The notes under the pieces are model-generated. The model ran no database searches. It worked only from the letters and a program-made list of their open reading frames with translations, and was not told where the DNA came from. Shown here piece by piece: positions 43,931 to 52,752 of a DNA stretch of 64,000 nucleotides. The DNA comes from SKVJ01 sp964578745 (GTDB taxonomy: Bacteria; Chloroflexota; Dehalococcoidia; GIF9; AB-539-J10): contig CAZODZ010000001.1 in assembly GCA_964578745.1 (NCBI GenBank), positions 1 through 64,000 on the forward strand, written 5' to 3'. Numbering within the stretch: the stretch's first letter is position 1; each line of letters begins with the position of its first letter. The translations under genes were made by a program, and so were the position numbers.

Positions 43931-44458
43931 CAGTAGTTTCTGCCGCGCCAGGTAGAAAAGGAGCACTGCGACAGTCTTGGCGTCGCATATCTGCTCCGAG
44001 TAGATCAGTTCGGGGATTTCGCTCAACGGCACCTTCACCACCTCGATCTCGTCTGTATCCTCGGCGACCAGCCTGCTGGGCCTGAGATCACGTGCAACGT
44101 ATGTATAGAGATATTCAGTGCCGTATCCGGGCGCGGAATAGAAACCTCCGAGCTTCTCCACGCGCCTGGGAAAGTAGCCAATCTCTTCCTGCAGTTCCCG
44201 TCGGACCGAGTCGATGGTATCCTCTCCAGCTTCAACCCCTCCGGCCGGTACCTCGAGCAGGGTGCGTCCGACTGCGTAGCGGTATTGTTTCACTAGCAGG
44301 ACGTTGTTCTCGTTGTCCAACGCAACCACGGCAATGCAGTCGCTATGTTCGACTACCTCGCGTGTCGTTGTAGCACCGCTTGCCTTCCTCACCTTGTCGA
44401 CGCGAAGTGATATGGCCCTCCCGCTGTAGATCTTCGAACTTGACAGCCGCTGCTCCAC
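43925..44458 (-). CDS. Nudix hydrolase, ADP-ribose pyrophosphatase-like
   Basis: 177 residues from GTG 44458 (AAGGAG upstream), one base beyond the acetyltransferase stop region. The Nudix box is complete: GGVEAGEDTIDSVRRELQEE followed by IG. The LLVKQYRYAVGRTLLEVPAGG strand preceding it is typical of ADP-ribose/NDP-sugar pyrophosphatases (NudF/YffH). It probably hydrolyses ADP-ribose to AMP and ribose-5-phosphate. Last gene of the leftward NAD-kinase operon, a sensible setting for nicotinamide nucleotide turnover. Confidence 0.92.
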   Translation of the reverse strand: MEQRLSSSKIYSGRAISLRVDKVRKASGATTTREVVEHSDCIAVVALDNENNVLLVKQYRYAVGRTLLEVPAGGVEAGEDTIDSVRRELQEEIGYFPRRVEKLGGFYSAPGYGTEYLYTYVARDLRPSRLVAEDTDEIEVVKVPLSEIPELIYSEQICDAKTVAVLLFYLARQKLLS

Positions 44459-44459
44459 A

Positions 44460-44942
44460 CTATTCTCCTTGTGGTTTCGGTGGCACCGGGCCCACCGTAC
44501 GTATAAGCGCGACCTCGTCACAATCTGGAAACTTGGGACAGTAGTAACACTCTGCCCACACCTTGTGTGGTAGTTGTGACCTGTCTATGAGACTGAACCC
44601 CCGTGCCTTGAAAAAGTCGGGTCGACGTGTAAGGCAGAATACGCGGGGAAGGCCGAGGTTTATAGCATCCTCAAGGCAGGCGTTTACGAGCATGGTGCCA
44701 AGTCCCTTGCCCTGTCGCTCCTGTTGTACAGCCAACGACCGTATCTCGGCCAGGTCACCCCAGTTCACATGCAGGGCGACGCAGCCAATGACGGAATCGC
44801 CGTCTCGAACTACCAAGTAGTCTCTCAGATTCTCATATATCTGACTCAATGCCCGCGGGAGCATATCACCACGCTTGGCGAAGTCATTGATAAGCTTGTG
44901 CATGGCAGGTGCATCTTCTATGCGTGCCTTGGTGATTATCAC
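44460..44942 (-). CDS. GNAT acetyltransferase, N-acetylglutamate synthase (ArgA)-like
   Basis: 160 residues from a GTG at 44942 that overlaps the NAD kinase stop by four bases (GTGA), with GGAGG nine bases upstream. The GNAT acetyl-CoA loop is AVQQERQGKGLGTMLV. The C-terminal signature FFKARGFSLIDRSQLPHKVW followed by CYYCPKFPDCDEVAL is shared with short, stand-alone N-acetylglutamate synthases that start arginine synthesis. The four-cysteine tail could bind metal. No other arg genes are adjacent. Confidence 0.85.
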   Translation of the reverse strand: MIITKARIEDAPAMHKLINDFAKRGDMLPRALSQIYENLRDYLVVRDGDSVIGCVALHVNWGDLAEIRSLAVQQERQGKGLGTMLVNACLEDAINLGLPRVFCLTRRPDFFKARGFSLIDRSQLPHKVWAECYYCPKFPDCDEVALIRTVGPVPPKPQGE

Positions 44943-45754
44943 GTCGGGTTGCCTCCAAGTTTCTTGCGTATTGAATCGTAGAAGTATGTTCGTGGCTGCA
45001 ACCTCAGGAAGAGGGCCTTTAGGTGACTGCTGGTGACTTTCACCGTCTCGCACGAGTGCACGGGCCTGTCGACCTGTCCATCGAGGCTCAGCACAATGCC
45101 ATCCCTCGCCTCGAGCGCCAGTTCCACCTCTGTCTGTCCGGCCACTACCAGTGCACGGTCGAGGCCAAGGTGACTCGATATCGGCTGAATGACTAGATCA
45201 GTGGACTCGGGCATGAGAATAGGCCCCCCCGCTGCCAGGGAATAGCCGGTACTTCCAGTGGCGGTAGCTACAATGACGCCGTCGGCGCGATAAGTGGTCA
45301 CGGACTGGCCGTTCAAGTGCAGGGTAATGTTCGCCAGGCGCACCGCCGTGCAGCGGATGACCGCGTCGTTTAGTGCGAGAAACTCCTCCCCCCCCAGTCT
45401 GGCCGATAGCATCGTTCGTTCTTCGGTCCAACCCTCACCGTTCAGGACCCGTGCGATGGTCCTTTCAACGGCGCTCTCCTCACTCTCGGTTATGAAACCG
45501 AGTTTACCGAGGTTCAGGCCAAGTACGGGCACACTACACGGGGCGGAGACGCGCGCAGCGTGCAGTATTGTGCCATCTCCGCCAATGCTCACCAGCAGGT
45601 CTGTGCCTGCGATCATGTGTGAAGACTCTGCCTCATCCCATGCAGAGCACAGCCACGTCTGCAGTCCTGCGGCCTCCGCTATGTGCCGGACGTATGTGGC
45701 AAGGTGGTGCGCCCTCTCCACGTGGGGGCGGTAGAGGATGCCAAGGCGGTTCAT
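44939..45754 (-). CDS. nadK: NAD kinase
   Basis: 271 residues from ATG 45754 (MNRLGILY), chosen over a start 39 bases upstream because it matches family N-termini. It has the GGDGTILHAAR catalytic motif, the NLGKLGFI strand, ATGSTGYSLAAGGPI and a C-terminal beta domain with LSLDGQ. It phosphorylates NAD to NADP. It heads a block with the acetyltransferase and Nudix gene. Confidence 0.94.
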   Translation of the reverse strand: MNRLGILYRPHVERAHHLATYVRHIAEAAGLQTWLCSAWDEAESSHMIAGTDLLVSIGGDGTILHAARVSAPCSVPVLGLNLGKLGFITESEESAVERTIARVLNGEGWTEERTMLSARLGGEEFLALNDAVIRCTAVRLANITLHLNGQSVTTYRADGVIVATATGSTGYSLAAGGPILMPESTDLVIQPISSHLGLDRALVVAGQTEVELALEARDGIVLSLDGQVDRPVHSCETVKVTSSHLKALFLRLQPRTYFYDSIRKKLGGNPT

Positions 45755-45828
45755 GAGACAGGCAAGTGTAGCATCGGCCCTGTACGTGGTCAAAGGCCGG
45801 CAGCTTTTGAGGCTTGATCTCTACCCGA

Positions 45829-47061
45829 CTAGCGCAGTAGCTGTGGTGCGAACAGAAGTAGCACTCCCAGCACAAGGAGTATGACTCCACCCACGGGCTT
45901 GCTGAATCTCGCATAGCGCTGGCCGAGCGATGTGTTGACTGCAAACGCAGCGGCACCGAAGATGATGAGGTCATCCAGCATGAAGAATGATACGTAGAGG
46001 AGAATGTAGAGATAGTATATGGCGGGGGGAAGAGCCGCGAGTGCCAGAACCTGTGTGAAAATGGCCGGCAATGCAGCAGAACACACGAATTCGATCGAGT
46101 TCACCACGAATGCGAGCGCGATGATAGCGAAAACCGTGGCAATGCTCAGCGGCGACGCTACGACGTCGTGAATGCGTGACATCGTGCTCTGGCGCGACTC
46201 GGCATCTACGACCTCACAGACGATCTGCCCACCAGACTTGATGTAGTCGTATAGATTGAAGATGCCGGCACCGAGTGCCACCGCACCAATGATGACAGTG
46301 ACGGGTCTCGAGTATCCGATCAGCAGAAAGGCGTTGAGCCATGCGGTCATGAACAGGTAGTAGAGGATGCCTGAGGCAAGCACGAATGAGCCGACGAGCA
46401 GCCAGGCTTTTCGACGGTCCTGAAGCACAAACAGGATAGATATCAGGTAGGCCAGCACCCACATGGCGCAGGGGTTGAATCCGTCAACAAGACCAAGGAT
46501 GACTGCAAGCACGGGCAGAGAGTAGTCGGAGATGTGAATCGTACCGAAAACAGGGACATCTATCTGCTCCGACACGTTCTCCTCGGTCGTCTGCTCGGTA
46601 CCTCCGCAGTCGCCCGCAAGACATTTCACAATTGCCTGCTCGATTGCAGTGCCGGTCTGCTCGTAGGAAACCCAGCCCACGAACGCCCGCTTGCCCACGA
46701 TGGTCAGGGGAAAGTCAAGATCTTCCTCACTGATGTTGGTGCCCTCAATCAGCTTGAGGAGTACCTGGTACTGAGCGGGATCAGCGCCATCGTGGTAGAC
46801 GAAGTACACATCCGGATACTTCGCCGCCATGTCCTCGTTGAACGGTTCCTGGTCCCGGCAGTGGGGACAGCCGGAGTGGTAGAAGAAGTGGACCTCGACT
46901 GTGCCCTCTGTCTCTGGGGGAGAGGTGGGCTCCGCGGTTCCATTGCCGAGCGGCGAACCGACGATAAGAACGACTACTGCTAATGCTGCGAGCACAATGC
47001 TCACGTACCGTTTGAACGGTTCATTCCAGATGCCGCGTAGATAATTGATAAGAGCATTCAT
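45829..47061 (-). CDS. Thioredoxin-like/DsbD-like membrane fusion protein
   Basis: 410 residues. After an N-terminal membrane anchor (about 20-36) comes an extracytoplasmic thioredoxin-like domain with the active site HSGCPHCRDQ (CPHC) and a cis-Pro strand (FPLTIVGKRAFVG). From about 180 a six-to-seven segment membrane domain resembles the DsbD/CcdA core: GLVDGFNPCAMWVLAYLIS holds the first conserved Cys, and EFVCSAALPAIFTQVLA the second. Electrons would pass from the cytoplasm through the membrane Cys pair to the outer CPHC. It probably reduces disulfides outside the membrane or in cytochrome maturation; fusion order differs from DsbD. Confidence 0.88.
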   Translation of the reverse strand: MNALINYLRGIWNEPFKRYVSIVLAALAVVVLIVGSPLGNGTAEPTSPPETEGTVEVHFFYHSGCPHCRDQEPFNEDMAAKYPDVYFVYHDGADPAQYQVLLKLIEGTNISEEDLDFPLTIVGKRAFVGWVSYEQTGTAIEQAIVKCLAGDCGGTEQTTEENVSEQIDVPVFGTIHISDYSLPVLAVILGLVDGFNPCAMWVLAYLISILFVLQDRRKAWLLVGSFVLASGILYYLFMTAWLNAFLLIGYSRPVTVIIGAVALGAGIFNLYDYIKSGGQIVCEVVDAESRQSTMSRIHDVVASPLSIATVFAIIALAFVVNSIEFVCSAALPAIFTQVLALAALPPAIYYLYILLYVSFFMLDDLIIFGAAAFAVNTSLGQRYARFSKPVGGVILLVLGVLLLFAPQLLR

Positions 47062-47465
47062 GAGTTACAGGAGGATACGCACCCATGCTGTGGGCGAAGG
47101 GCGGGCACAGCATGGGTCTCCAACTACTGCTGCCATCCTGGTTCTACGTGCTTGTTGACAGCTGCCAACAAGACAAAAAGCTGCAGTTTGACACTGCTCT
47201 CAGTCGAGTCTAGTATATGCGAGACCGCGTTTACGAAGCCTACCAGAAGGGCGGTAGTTACGTCAAAACGCTGTCACGGCATGCATAAGGAGGGCAGGAG
47301 GAACGCATCGTTTCTTGTCCGCTGGGCGCAAAAGGCCTCATCGGTATGGCTTTTCCATTCGTTGTAATATGCAGGCAGGGGACGGTTCGCCCTCCCTGGT
47401 GGCTGGCTTGCCTGTTGAGAATGAAGGGGTTGCAGTGCTGACCGTCCCGTATAGGGTACTCATCC
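47062..47465. other. Gap with a large inverted repeat
   Basis: 404 bp between divergent genes. It contains a 12-bp perfect inverted repeat (see 47081-47117). No gene or SD-linked frame of useful size was found. A clear promoter for the right-hand gene was not identified. Confidence 0.5.
47081..47117. repeat. 12-bp perfect inverted repeat
   Basis: Arms 47081-47092 and 47106-47117 are exact reverse complements with a 13-base G-rich loop. In the leftward transcript it would be a hairpin about 20-56 bases ahead of the thioredoxin/DsbD-like start; it may act in its 5' leader or as an operator. Confidence 0.5.
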
Positions 47466-48935
47466 ATGGATGATGTCTATTATGGTGTGCTGCGTGTGTG
47501 GCACCTTCTGACATCCAACAAGAAGGTGTTTGTTGCAGTTCTTGGGGTTGTGGTGGTCGTGGCTGCGGTCACAACCGTGGTAGCTGCACCAACGCAGGAG
47601 ACTGGTGAACTTGTTGCTGAACAAGTCTCGTCTCTTCCTGCCGTGCCTGACGCCGATGCGCAGATGGTCAACGGCTACGAAAAGCTGACTGTTGGTGATG
47701 TGTCCAGTCCTGGAGTATTGCCGTCGTCTCCTTTCTATCCTCTCAAAGTTGTCGCTCGTGAACTGACGCTCGCGTTTACGTTTGATCCGGTCAGCAAGGC
47801 TGAGCGCTATCTGCGCTATGCCAATGAGGACCTTCTTGCGGTGCATGAGATGTATGACACCAACGAGGTTCTGGCTGCCAGACAGTGCGTTTCTTACGAA
47901 GACAACTTTTGGAACAGCATACTGTGGGTGGCAAAGGCTGGACGCGAAGGGCATGATGTTGGCGGGGCTCTTGCCAGTCTACGCATGTCTCACGACAGTC
48001 ATAGACTGGTGTTGGCGGATGTGCTTACTGTTGTCGATGACGTGAATGGCGTGGCGGTGGTGATGGGTGCTGGTGGGGGTGGTCTGCGGGATGCGGTTAT
48101 TGAAGCTGCCGCCGCGACGAGCGCTGAGCTGGAATTCGCCATTCTGGTGCTTCAGGGCGAACAGGAGGCGAACAGGTTTCATGCACAACTGCAGAGCGAC
48201 TTTTCTGTGGCCAACAGGGTCGTCTGGCTCGAGGTCGAAAACCGACTGGGTTTGCCTGCGGAGCAGGCAATTGCCTTGAGTGCGGCCATCGGTGATGAAG
48301 GGACCGGCGCGATTGCAGGTATGCCGATTATCACGAGCATGCATGTGGACAACTTCCGTGTTGAACCGGGGCAGTCCTGCACCATCACATGTAATGCAAC
48401 TGACTTCGAAAATGATCCACTCACGTATCAGTGGCTTGCGACAAAAGGTGAGGTGCAGGGTGAGGGGCCTGTCGTTACGTGGACCGCTCCAGACGACGTG
48501 GGTGAATATCGCATCAGTGTCGTTGTCTCAGATGCCGCAGGCAATCAGTCCAGTAAGGCAGTAACTGTGGTTGTTGGTGACCCTCAGGAACAGTCGGAGG
48601 GTGGCAGCGGTGGGCCATTCTCCATTGAGGAGATGGAAGTCGTTCCCATGGGGCACAACCTTCTCAAGCCTCCCACCTTCGGCACCACGCAGTGGACCAT
48701 ATTCAAAGGTCGGGAGGTTGAAATCACCTGCGTCATTGATGGTGACGCCAGCGGCCTTGAGTATGAATGGACGTGTGATGTTGGCAGTCTCCATGGTGAT
48801 GGTAGCACGGTGGTATGGGAGGCCCCCGATCATGCCTGTTATGCGCAGGTGGCGGTGGTGGTGAGTGGTGGCAATGGTGACAGTGAAGAAGAGACACTGA
48901 CGTTCCGTGTCAGTACATGTGGCACGTGTTTCTAG
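47466..48935 (+). CDS. DUF5667 and Ig/PKD-like surface protein
   Basis: 489 residues. A membrane segment at 22-42 anchors a DUF5667-type helical domain opening with PSSPFYPLKVVARELTLAFT and AERYLRYANEDLLAV, which continues to about 265. Two Ig/PKD-like domains follow: one near 287-370 (VEPGQSCTITCNATD, DPLTYQWLATKG, VTWTAPDDVGEYRISVVV) and one near 395-485 (FKGREVEITCVIDG, YEWTCDVGS, VVWEAPDHACYAQVAVVV). An extracellular structural or adhesive role is inferred. The next gene repeats the same Ig type, so they form a surface pair. Confidence 0.8.
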   Translation: MDDVYYGVLRVWHLLTSNKKVFVAVLGVVVVVAAVTTVVAAPTQETGELVAEQVSSLPAVPDADAQMVNGYEKLTVGDVSSPGVLPSSPFYPLKVVARELTLAFTFDPVSKAERYLRYANEDLLAVHEMYDTNEVLAARQCVSYEDNFWNSILWVAKAGREGHDVGGALASLRMSHDSHRLVLADVLTVVDDVNGVAVVMGAGGGGLRDAVIEAAAATSAELEFAILVLQGEQEANRFHAQLQSDFSVANRVVWLEVENRLGLPAEQAIALSAAIGDEGTGAIAGMPIITSMHVDNFRVEPGQSCTITCNATDFENDPLTYQWLATKGEVQGEGPVVTWTAPDDVGEYRISVVVSDAAGNQSSKAVTVVVGDPQEQSEGGSGGPFSIEEMEVVPMGHNLLKPPTFGTTQWTIFKGREVEITCVIDGDASGLEYEWTCDVGSLHGDGSTVVWEAPDHACYAQVAVVVSGGNGDSEEETLTFRVSTCGTCF

Positions 48936-49014
48936 TACCGGCAGGTACCATATTTCTGCATCGACGACGATGACTTTGCTCACCGGTCAGCGTGAGCAAC
49001 TAGTAGGGAGTCCT

Positions 49015-50019
49015 GTGCTGCGTTCTGTATCTGTGTGGGTAACTATCGCTGCTGTTCTGTCACCTGTTGTTGTGGTGACGGGATGTACGGCTGTCGCGGC
49101 ATCGCATCCTCCAGAAATCGTCAGTCTCACCGCGAAGCAGGATCTTGTCGCGCCGAAGGACAGCTGTCTCATCGAGTGTATTGCGAAAGACGAGGATGGC
49201 GATGAACTGACGTACACCTGGACGGCTGGCAGCGGTACCGTCAACGGCTATGCTGGTACGGTAGCGTGGACGGCGCCTGAAAACGAGGGTCTCTACAAGA
49301 TATCAGTCGAAGTCAGCGATGGCTCTGGACTGCCTCCAGCCTCGGCGACTGTCACGATACGTGTCAAGAACAACCACTATCCGGTCATTGACGGAATTGG
49401 TGCGGATGCTGACTGGGTACGGCCCGGTGAGTCGTGTGTTATCAGGTGTGTGGCGGACGATGTGGACGGTGATCCCCTCCAGTATAGATGGGAGGCGGAT
49501 TGTGGGTCGATAGAGTCGTCGACCTCGACGGCAACGTGGACGGCGCCGGAGTTCGAGGGTACGTGCACCATACGCGTCTATGTGAGTGATGGCTATGGTG
49601 GAGAGAGACATGCCTCGACACAGGTTCGGGTGGCCAAGAATGAGCCCCTGGTTGTGACCGACATGGTTGTTACTGCGTTGGGTGACCCGAGATTTCTGCG
49701 AAACTATGACGAGAGATTCAAGATCTACAAAGGCGAAACGTGCACCATATGCTGCGTGGTCAATGAACCTGAGCGCATTACTTCCTACGAGTGGACTGAT
49801 GATGGAGCCGCGGTAACAGTCTTTCCAACCGGGTCTGAGCGGTTTGTCTTTGAAGCGCCCAACGTGATCAGGTGGACAGCTCCTCAGGAACGAGGCGAGT
49901 ATGTCATCACTGTAGTGGCCAGAGACGATGACGGACACTTTGCTGAGAAGAGCGTAACGTTGAAGGTTGAGACGTGCACGTGTGCTTTCCCATCTGAGGA
50001 GCGGCACGCTGAGGAATAG
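49015..50019 (+). CDS. Lipoprotein with three Ig/PKD-like domains
   Basis: 334 residues from a GTG at 49015 with GGGAG upstream; earlier in-frame starts would place an unusual 36-residue leader before the signal peptide. The lipobox is VVVTGC (C24). Three repeats follow, each with a C...C pair, a W core and a TWTAPE-type strand (for example LIECIAKDEDGDELTYTWTA, then CVADDVDGDPLQYRWEADC, then CCVVNEPERITSYEWTDD). The repeats match those of the preceding protein, so both arose from one family. Function likely binding at the cell surface. Confidence 0.8.
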   Translation: MLRSVSVWVTIAAVLSPVVVVTGCTAVAASHPPEIVSLTAKQDLVAPKDSCLIECIAKDEDGDELTYTWTAGSGTVNGYAGTVAWTAPENEGLYKISVEVSDGSGLPPASATVTIRVKNNHYPVIDGIGADADWVRPGESCVIRCVADDVDGDPLQYRWEADCGSIESSTSTATWTAPEFEGTCTIRVYVSDGYGGERHASTQVRVAKNEPLVVTDMVVTALGDPRFLRNYDERFKIYKGETCTICCVVNEPERITSYEWTDDGAAVTVFPTGSERFVFEAPNVIRWTAPQERGEYVITVVARDDDGHFAEKSVTLKVETCTCAFPSEERHAEE

Positions 50020-50069
50020 GCTCGGAACGATCACGCATCGGCATAGCCCGTCTGCGACTGCCAGAAGAA

Positions 50070-50101
50070 AGAGCGGCGACCACTGGTCGCCGCTCTGTTT
50101 G
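50070..50101. terminator. Bidirectional terminator
   Basis: A perfect 12-bp stem (50070-50081 with 50085-50096) and 3-base loop, with GTTTG on the right and, on the minus strand, TTCTT after the stem. It lies between two convergent genes and probably stops both. Confidence 0.85.
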
Positions 50102-50115
50102 TACGCACGTTGGGT

Positions 50116-51807
50116 CTAGCTCGTCCTGCAGGATATCGCATACGGCCATGCGATGATGCTTCCGTCCAGGAAACATACGTTGGTGAAACCCGCACCTTCC
50201 AGGATGCGCTGTGCCTGGTAGGCACGGATGCTCGTGCGACACATCGTCACGATCTCGGTATGGCGTGGCAGCGTCTGGACTTCTTCCCGTAGCCTGTTCA
50301 GGGGGAGGAGTCTGCACTGCGAGGCCTCAATGTGTGCATCTTCCCATTCGGGGCTTGAGCGGACGTCAAGTAGTACGAAATCCTCTCCTGCACGTATCCA
50401 CTCGTTGACCTCGGCGGGGCTGATGCCCTTGGCCAGTCCGGAAAGCTTATTCCGGATCACGTTAGCAGCGTTGTGCAGCACGTCCATCGCGCCGTTATAC
50501 GGCGGTGAGTACGCAAGGTCCAGGTTGGCCAGATCATCCACCGTGCCACCCATTGACATAAGTGCGACTAGAACGTCGATGCGTTTGGCTACCTCGCCAC
50601 GCCCGACTGCCTGCGCCCCGAGTACTTTTCTTGTCTTCCTGTCTGCCAGCAGTTTCACGGTTATCATCTGGGCGCCGGGATAGTAACTCGCATGGTCAAA
50701 ACCAGGGGCGAGCGCGGTCACGAGTTCGTAGTTGGTGGCTAGCGGGTCGCATTCGCACAGGCCTACGCGCGAAACGTTGAGGTCGAAGACCTTCACAATC
50801 GTGGTGCCCAGCACTCCAGGGAACGTATCGGCGCCGCCGGTGACGTTTGTACCGATGATGCGGCCATGCTTGTTGGCAGTGGAGCCCATGGGAGCCAGTA
50901 CCCTGGCGCCGGAAACACGGTGCATGTTCTCGACGCAGTCCCCGCCTGCGTATATGTCGGGATCGCTTGTCTGCATGTACTCGTTGACCGAGATGCCACC
51001 CGTTGGACCGATTTCAAGGCCAGCCTGACGCGCGAGTTCGACGTTGGGCCGCGCGCCGAGTGCCAGTACGACCAGGTCAGCTTTCAGCTTGCTTTTCTCA
51101 GTCACTGCCTTGCGCACGTGTCCTGAGGAATCACCTTCAAGAGAGACAATACGTTGCCCCAGCCTGAGGTCTATTCCTTTCTCGACCAGTTCCTGCTCGA
51201 CATGGCTGGCCATCTCGCTGTCAAGCAGCGCCGGAAGTACGCGGTCGAGAGCCTCGACAACGCTAACCTGAAGACCTCGTGCTTGCAATGCTTCGGCCGT
51301 CTCTATGCCGATGAGGCCTGCGCCGACTACCACTGCGTGGCTCGGGGTGGATGAAGCTATCTCTTCAAGTATGGCATTCGCATCTGCGATTTTTGTAAGC
51401 GTGAATACTCCTTTGAGATCGCGGCCCTTCAGCCCCGATGGCACGAAAGGATTTGCTCCTGTCGCGATTACGAGCTTGTCGTATGGCACTCTTGATGTCG
51501 TACCCCGCTTGAGGTCCTGCAGCTCCAACTCGTGTGCCGCCCGGTCGATGGACGCTGCCCGTGTCCCGAGCTGGACTTCGATGTCCATCACTTCTTTGAA
51601 GTACTGGGGTCCGCGAATGAGAAGCGCGCTATCCTTCTTGATTGCGCCACCGACGTAGTAGGGGAGGCCACATGATCCCTCAGAGACAGTCTCTCCCTGT
51701 TCAATCACGACTATCTTGGCGTGGGGGTCGCAGCGGCGGGCTCGGGCCGCCGCCTTCGGGCCACATGCCATTCCGCCAACGACGACTATCCGATTCTGCC
51801 TTTCCAT
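50116..51807 (-). CDS. CoA-disulfide/persulfide reductase with C-terminal rhodanese domain
   Basis: 563 residues. FAD-binding VVVGGMACGPKAA, a single redox Cys in SEGSCGLPYYVGG (C46) rather than a CxxxxC pair, NAD(P)-binding VVVGAGLIGIETAEAL and the PDIYAGGDCVE motif match CoA-disulfide reductases. The C-terminal domain (about 455-563) is a rhodanese with active C523 in TMCRTS. CoADR-rhodanese fusions (such as those of Shewanella and Bacillus) reduce CoA-persulfide or polysulfide. Archaeal NSR, related to the first domain, supports sulfur reduction alongside Mbh-like complexes, so proximity to the hydrogenase operon is notable. It is close behind the Nfu gene. Confidence 0.92.
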   Translation of the reverse strand: MERQNRIVVVGGMACGPKAAARARRCDPHAKIVVIEQGETVSEGSCGLPYYVGGAIKKDSALLIRGPQYFKEVMDIEVQLGTRAASIDRAAHELELQDLKRGTTSRVPYDKLVIATGANPFVPSGLKGRDLKGVFTLTKIADANAILEEIASSTPSHAVVVGAGLIGIETAEALQARGLQVSVVEALDRVLPALLDSEMASHVEQELVEKGIDLRLGQRIVSLEGDSSGHVRKAVTEKSKLKADLVVLALGARPNVELARQAGLEIGPTGGISVNEYMQTSDPDIYAGGDCVENMHRVSGARVLAPMGSTANKHGRIIGTNVTGGADTFPGVLGTTIVKVFDLNVSRVGLCECDPLATNYELVTALAPGFDHASYYPGAQMITVKLLADRKTRKVLGAQAVGRGEVAKRIDVLVALMSMGGTVDDLANLDLAYSPPYNGAMDVLHNAANVIRNKLSGLAKGISPAEVNEWIRAGEDFVLLDVRSSPEWEDAHIEASQCRLLPLNRLREEVQTLPRHTEIVTMCRTSIRAYQAQRILEGAGFTNVCFLDGSIIAWPYAISCRTS

Positions 51808-51810
51808 AGT

Positions 51811-52032
51811 CTAGACTGTGACAACCTCCTTGACTTCTGGTATCCGCTGCTTGAGCACTTTCTCAACGCCAAAGCGGAGTGTCATCGTGGCCATGGGGCA
51901 GGAGCCACACGCGCCCGTGAGGCGTACCTTTACAGTGCCGTCCTCGACGTCGATAAGCTCTACGTCCCCGCCGTCGGCCTGCAGTACCGGCCGGATTTCA
52001 CTGAGAGCAGCTTCAACCTTGTCACGTATCAT
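51811..52032 (-). CDS. Nfu-type NifU C-terminal domain protein
   Basis: 73 residues, one NifU-C domain. The ATG at 52032 has AGGAGG upstream. It shows IRPVLQADGGDVELIDV, TGACGSCPMATMTL (the CxxC [4Fe-4S] cluster motif) and an amphipathic end. Nfu proteins carry and transfer [4Fe-4S] clusters. The gene lies between the hydrogenase protease and the CoADR-rhodanese, a suitable place to supply clusters, although a general housekeeping role is also possible. Confidence 0.93.
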   Translation of the reverse strand: MIRDKVEAALSEIRPVLQADGGDVELIDVEDGTVKVRLTGACGSCPMATMTLRFGVEKVLKQRIPEVKEVVTV

Positions 52033-52245
52033 TTGTTGGGTGTCCTCCTGAATCAATTGTCCGCCATGGAAGCTGTAACAAGACAGCTCACGGGGATGGA
52101 CGCTTCGGTGGGGTCTCAACGGTGATGTCAACCGGTGGTTCCGAATAGTTATCGATTGGGGAATTGTCGCAAGCCAGAGCCCCCTTGTCAACGGTTCAGA
52201 CAGACGGCTTGGTCTTCTGCTGTGACTGGCTGTACCATACCTGTG

Positions 52246-52752
52246 ATGGACGATACCGGGGCGGTTGCTACACTTGTGCTGGGCGTCGGCAATGTCTTGA
52301 AGGGTGATGATGGCGTCGGGGCCTATGTAGTTGCGTGCCTTCTTGAGGCGATAAGCGGGAAGGAATCATCCCGTCGCATATACGCTCTTGACTGCGGTAC
52401 AGTCCCTGAGAACTATACGTCCGTGGTGCGAAGGTTGGGGCCTGGCCGCGTCGTCATTGTGGATGCCGCTGACATGGCGCTTGACGCCGGGAGTGTCCGC
52501 ATTGTCCCCAAGGGACGCGTAGGAGCACTCGGTCTTTCCACTCACAGTATGCCGTTATCACTCTTCATGGACTATATTGAAGGGCTTGTACCTGAAGTCG
52601 TGCTCGTAGGTATACAGCCGCAGAGCATGCGACTCGCTGGACAAATGTCCGAACAGGTGCGGGCAGCTGGCGAGCAGCTGGCGGCACTTATTTATGAGGA
52701 CAGGCTGTGTGAAGTGCCGCAACTGTCGGCGGGCTTACTCCGTGACAACTAG
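52246..52752 (+). CDS. Hydrogenase maturation endopeptidase (HycI/HybD family)
   Basis: 168 residues from ATG 52246. The family motif TLVLGVGNVLKGDDGVGAYV has the first acidic ligand; DCGTVPEN and VVIVDAADM hold the second region and THSMPLSLFMDYI the third with a His. Such proteases bind nickel in the immature [NiFe] large subunit and clip its C-terminal extension. The large subunit at 54141 has 37 residues after its last cluster motif, so a substrate is next door. It converges on the operon with an 18-bp overlap. Confidence 0.9.
   Translation: MDDTGAVATLVLGVGNVLKGDDGVGAYVVACLLEAISGKESSRRIYALDCGTVPENYTSVVRRLGPGRVVIVDAADMALDAGSVRIVPKGRVGALGLSTHSMPLSLFMDYIEGLVPEVVLVGIQPQSMRLAGQMSEQVRAAGEQLAALIYEDRLCEVPQLSAGLLRDN

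Noticed and set aside
44939..45053. Longer N-terminus of the ArgA-like acetyltransferase
   Set aside because: The 37 extra residues are out-of-frame reading of the NAD kinase C-terminus; the GTG at 44942 has an SD and the usual GTGA overlap.
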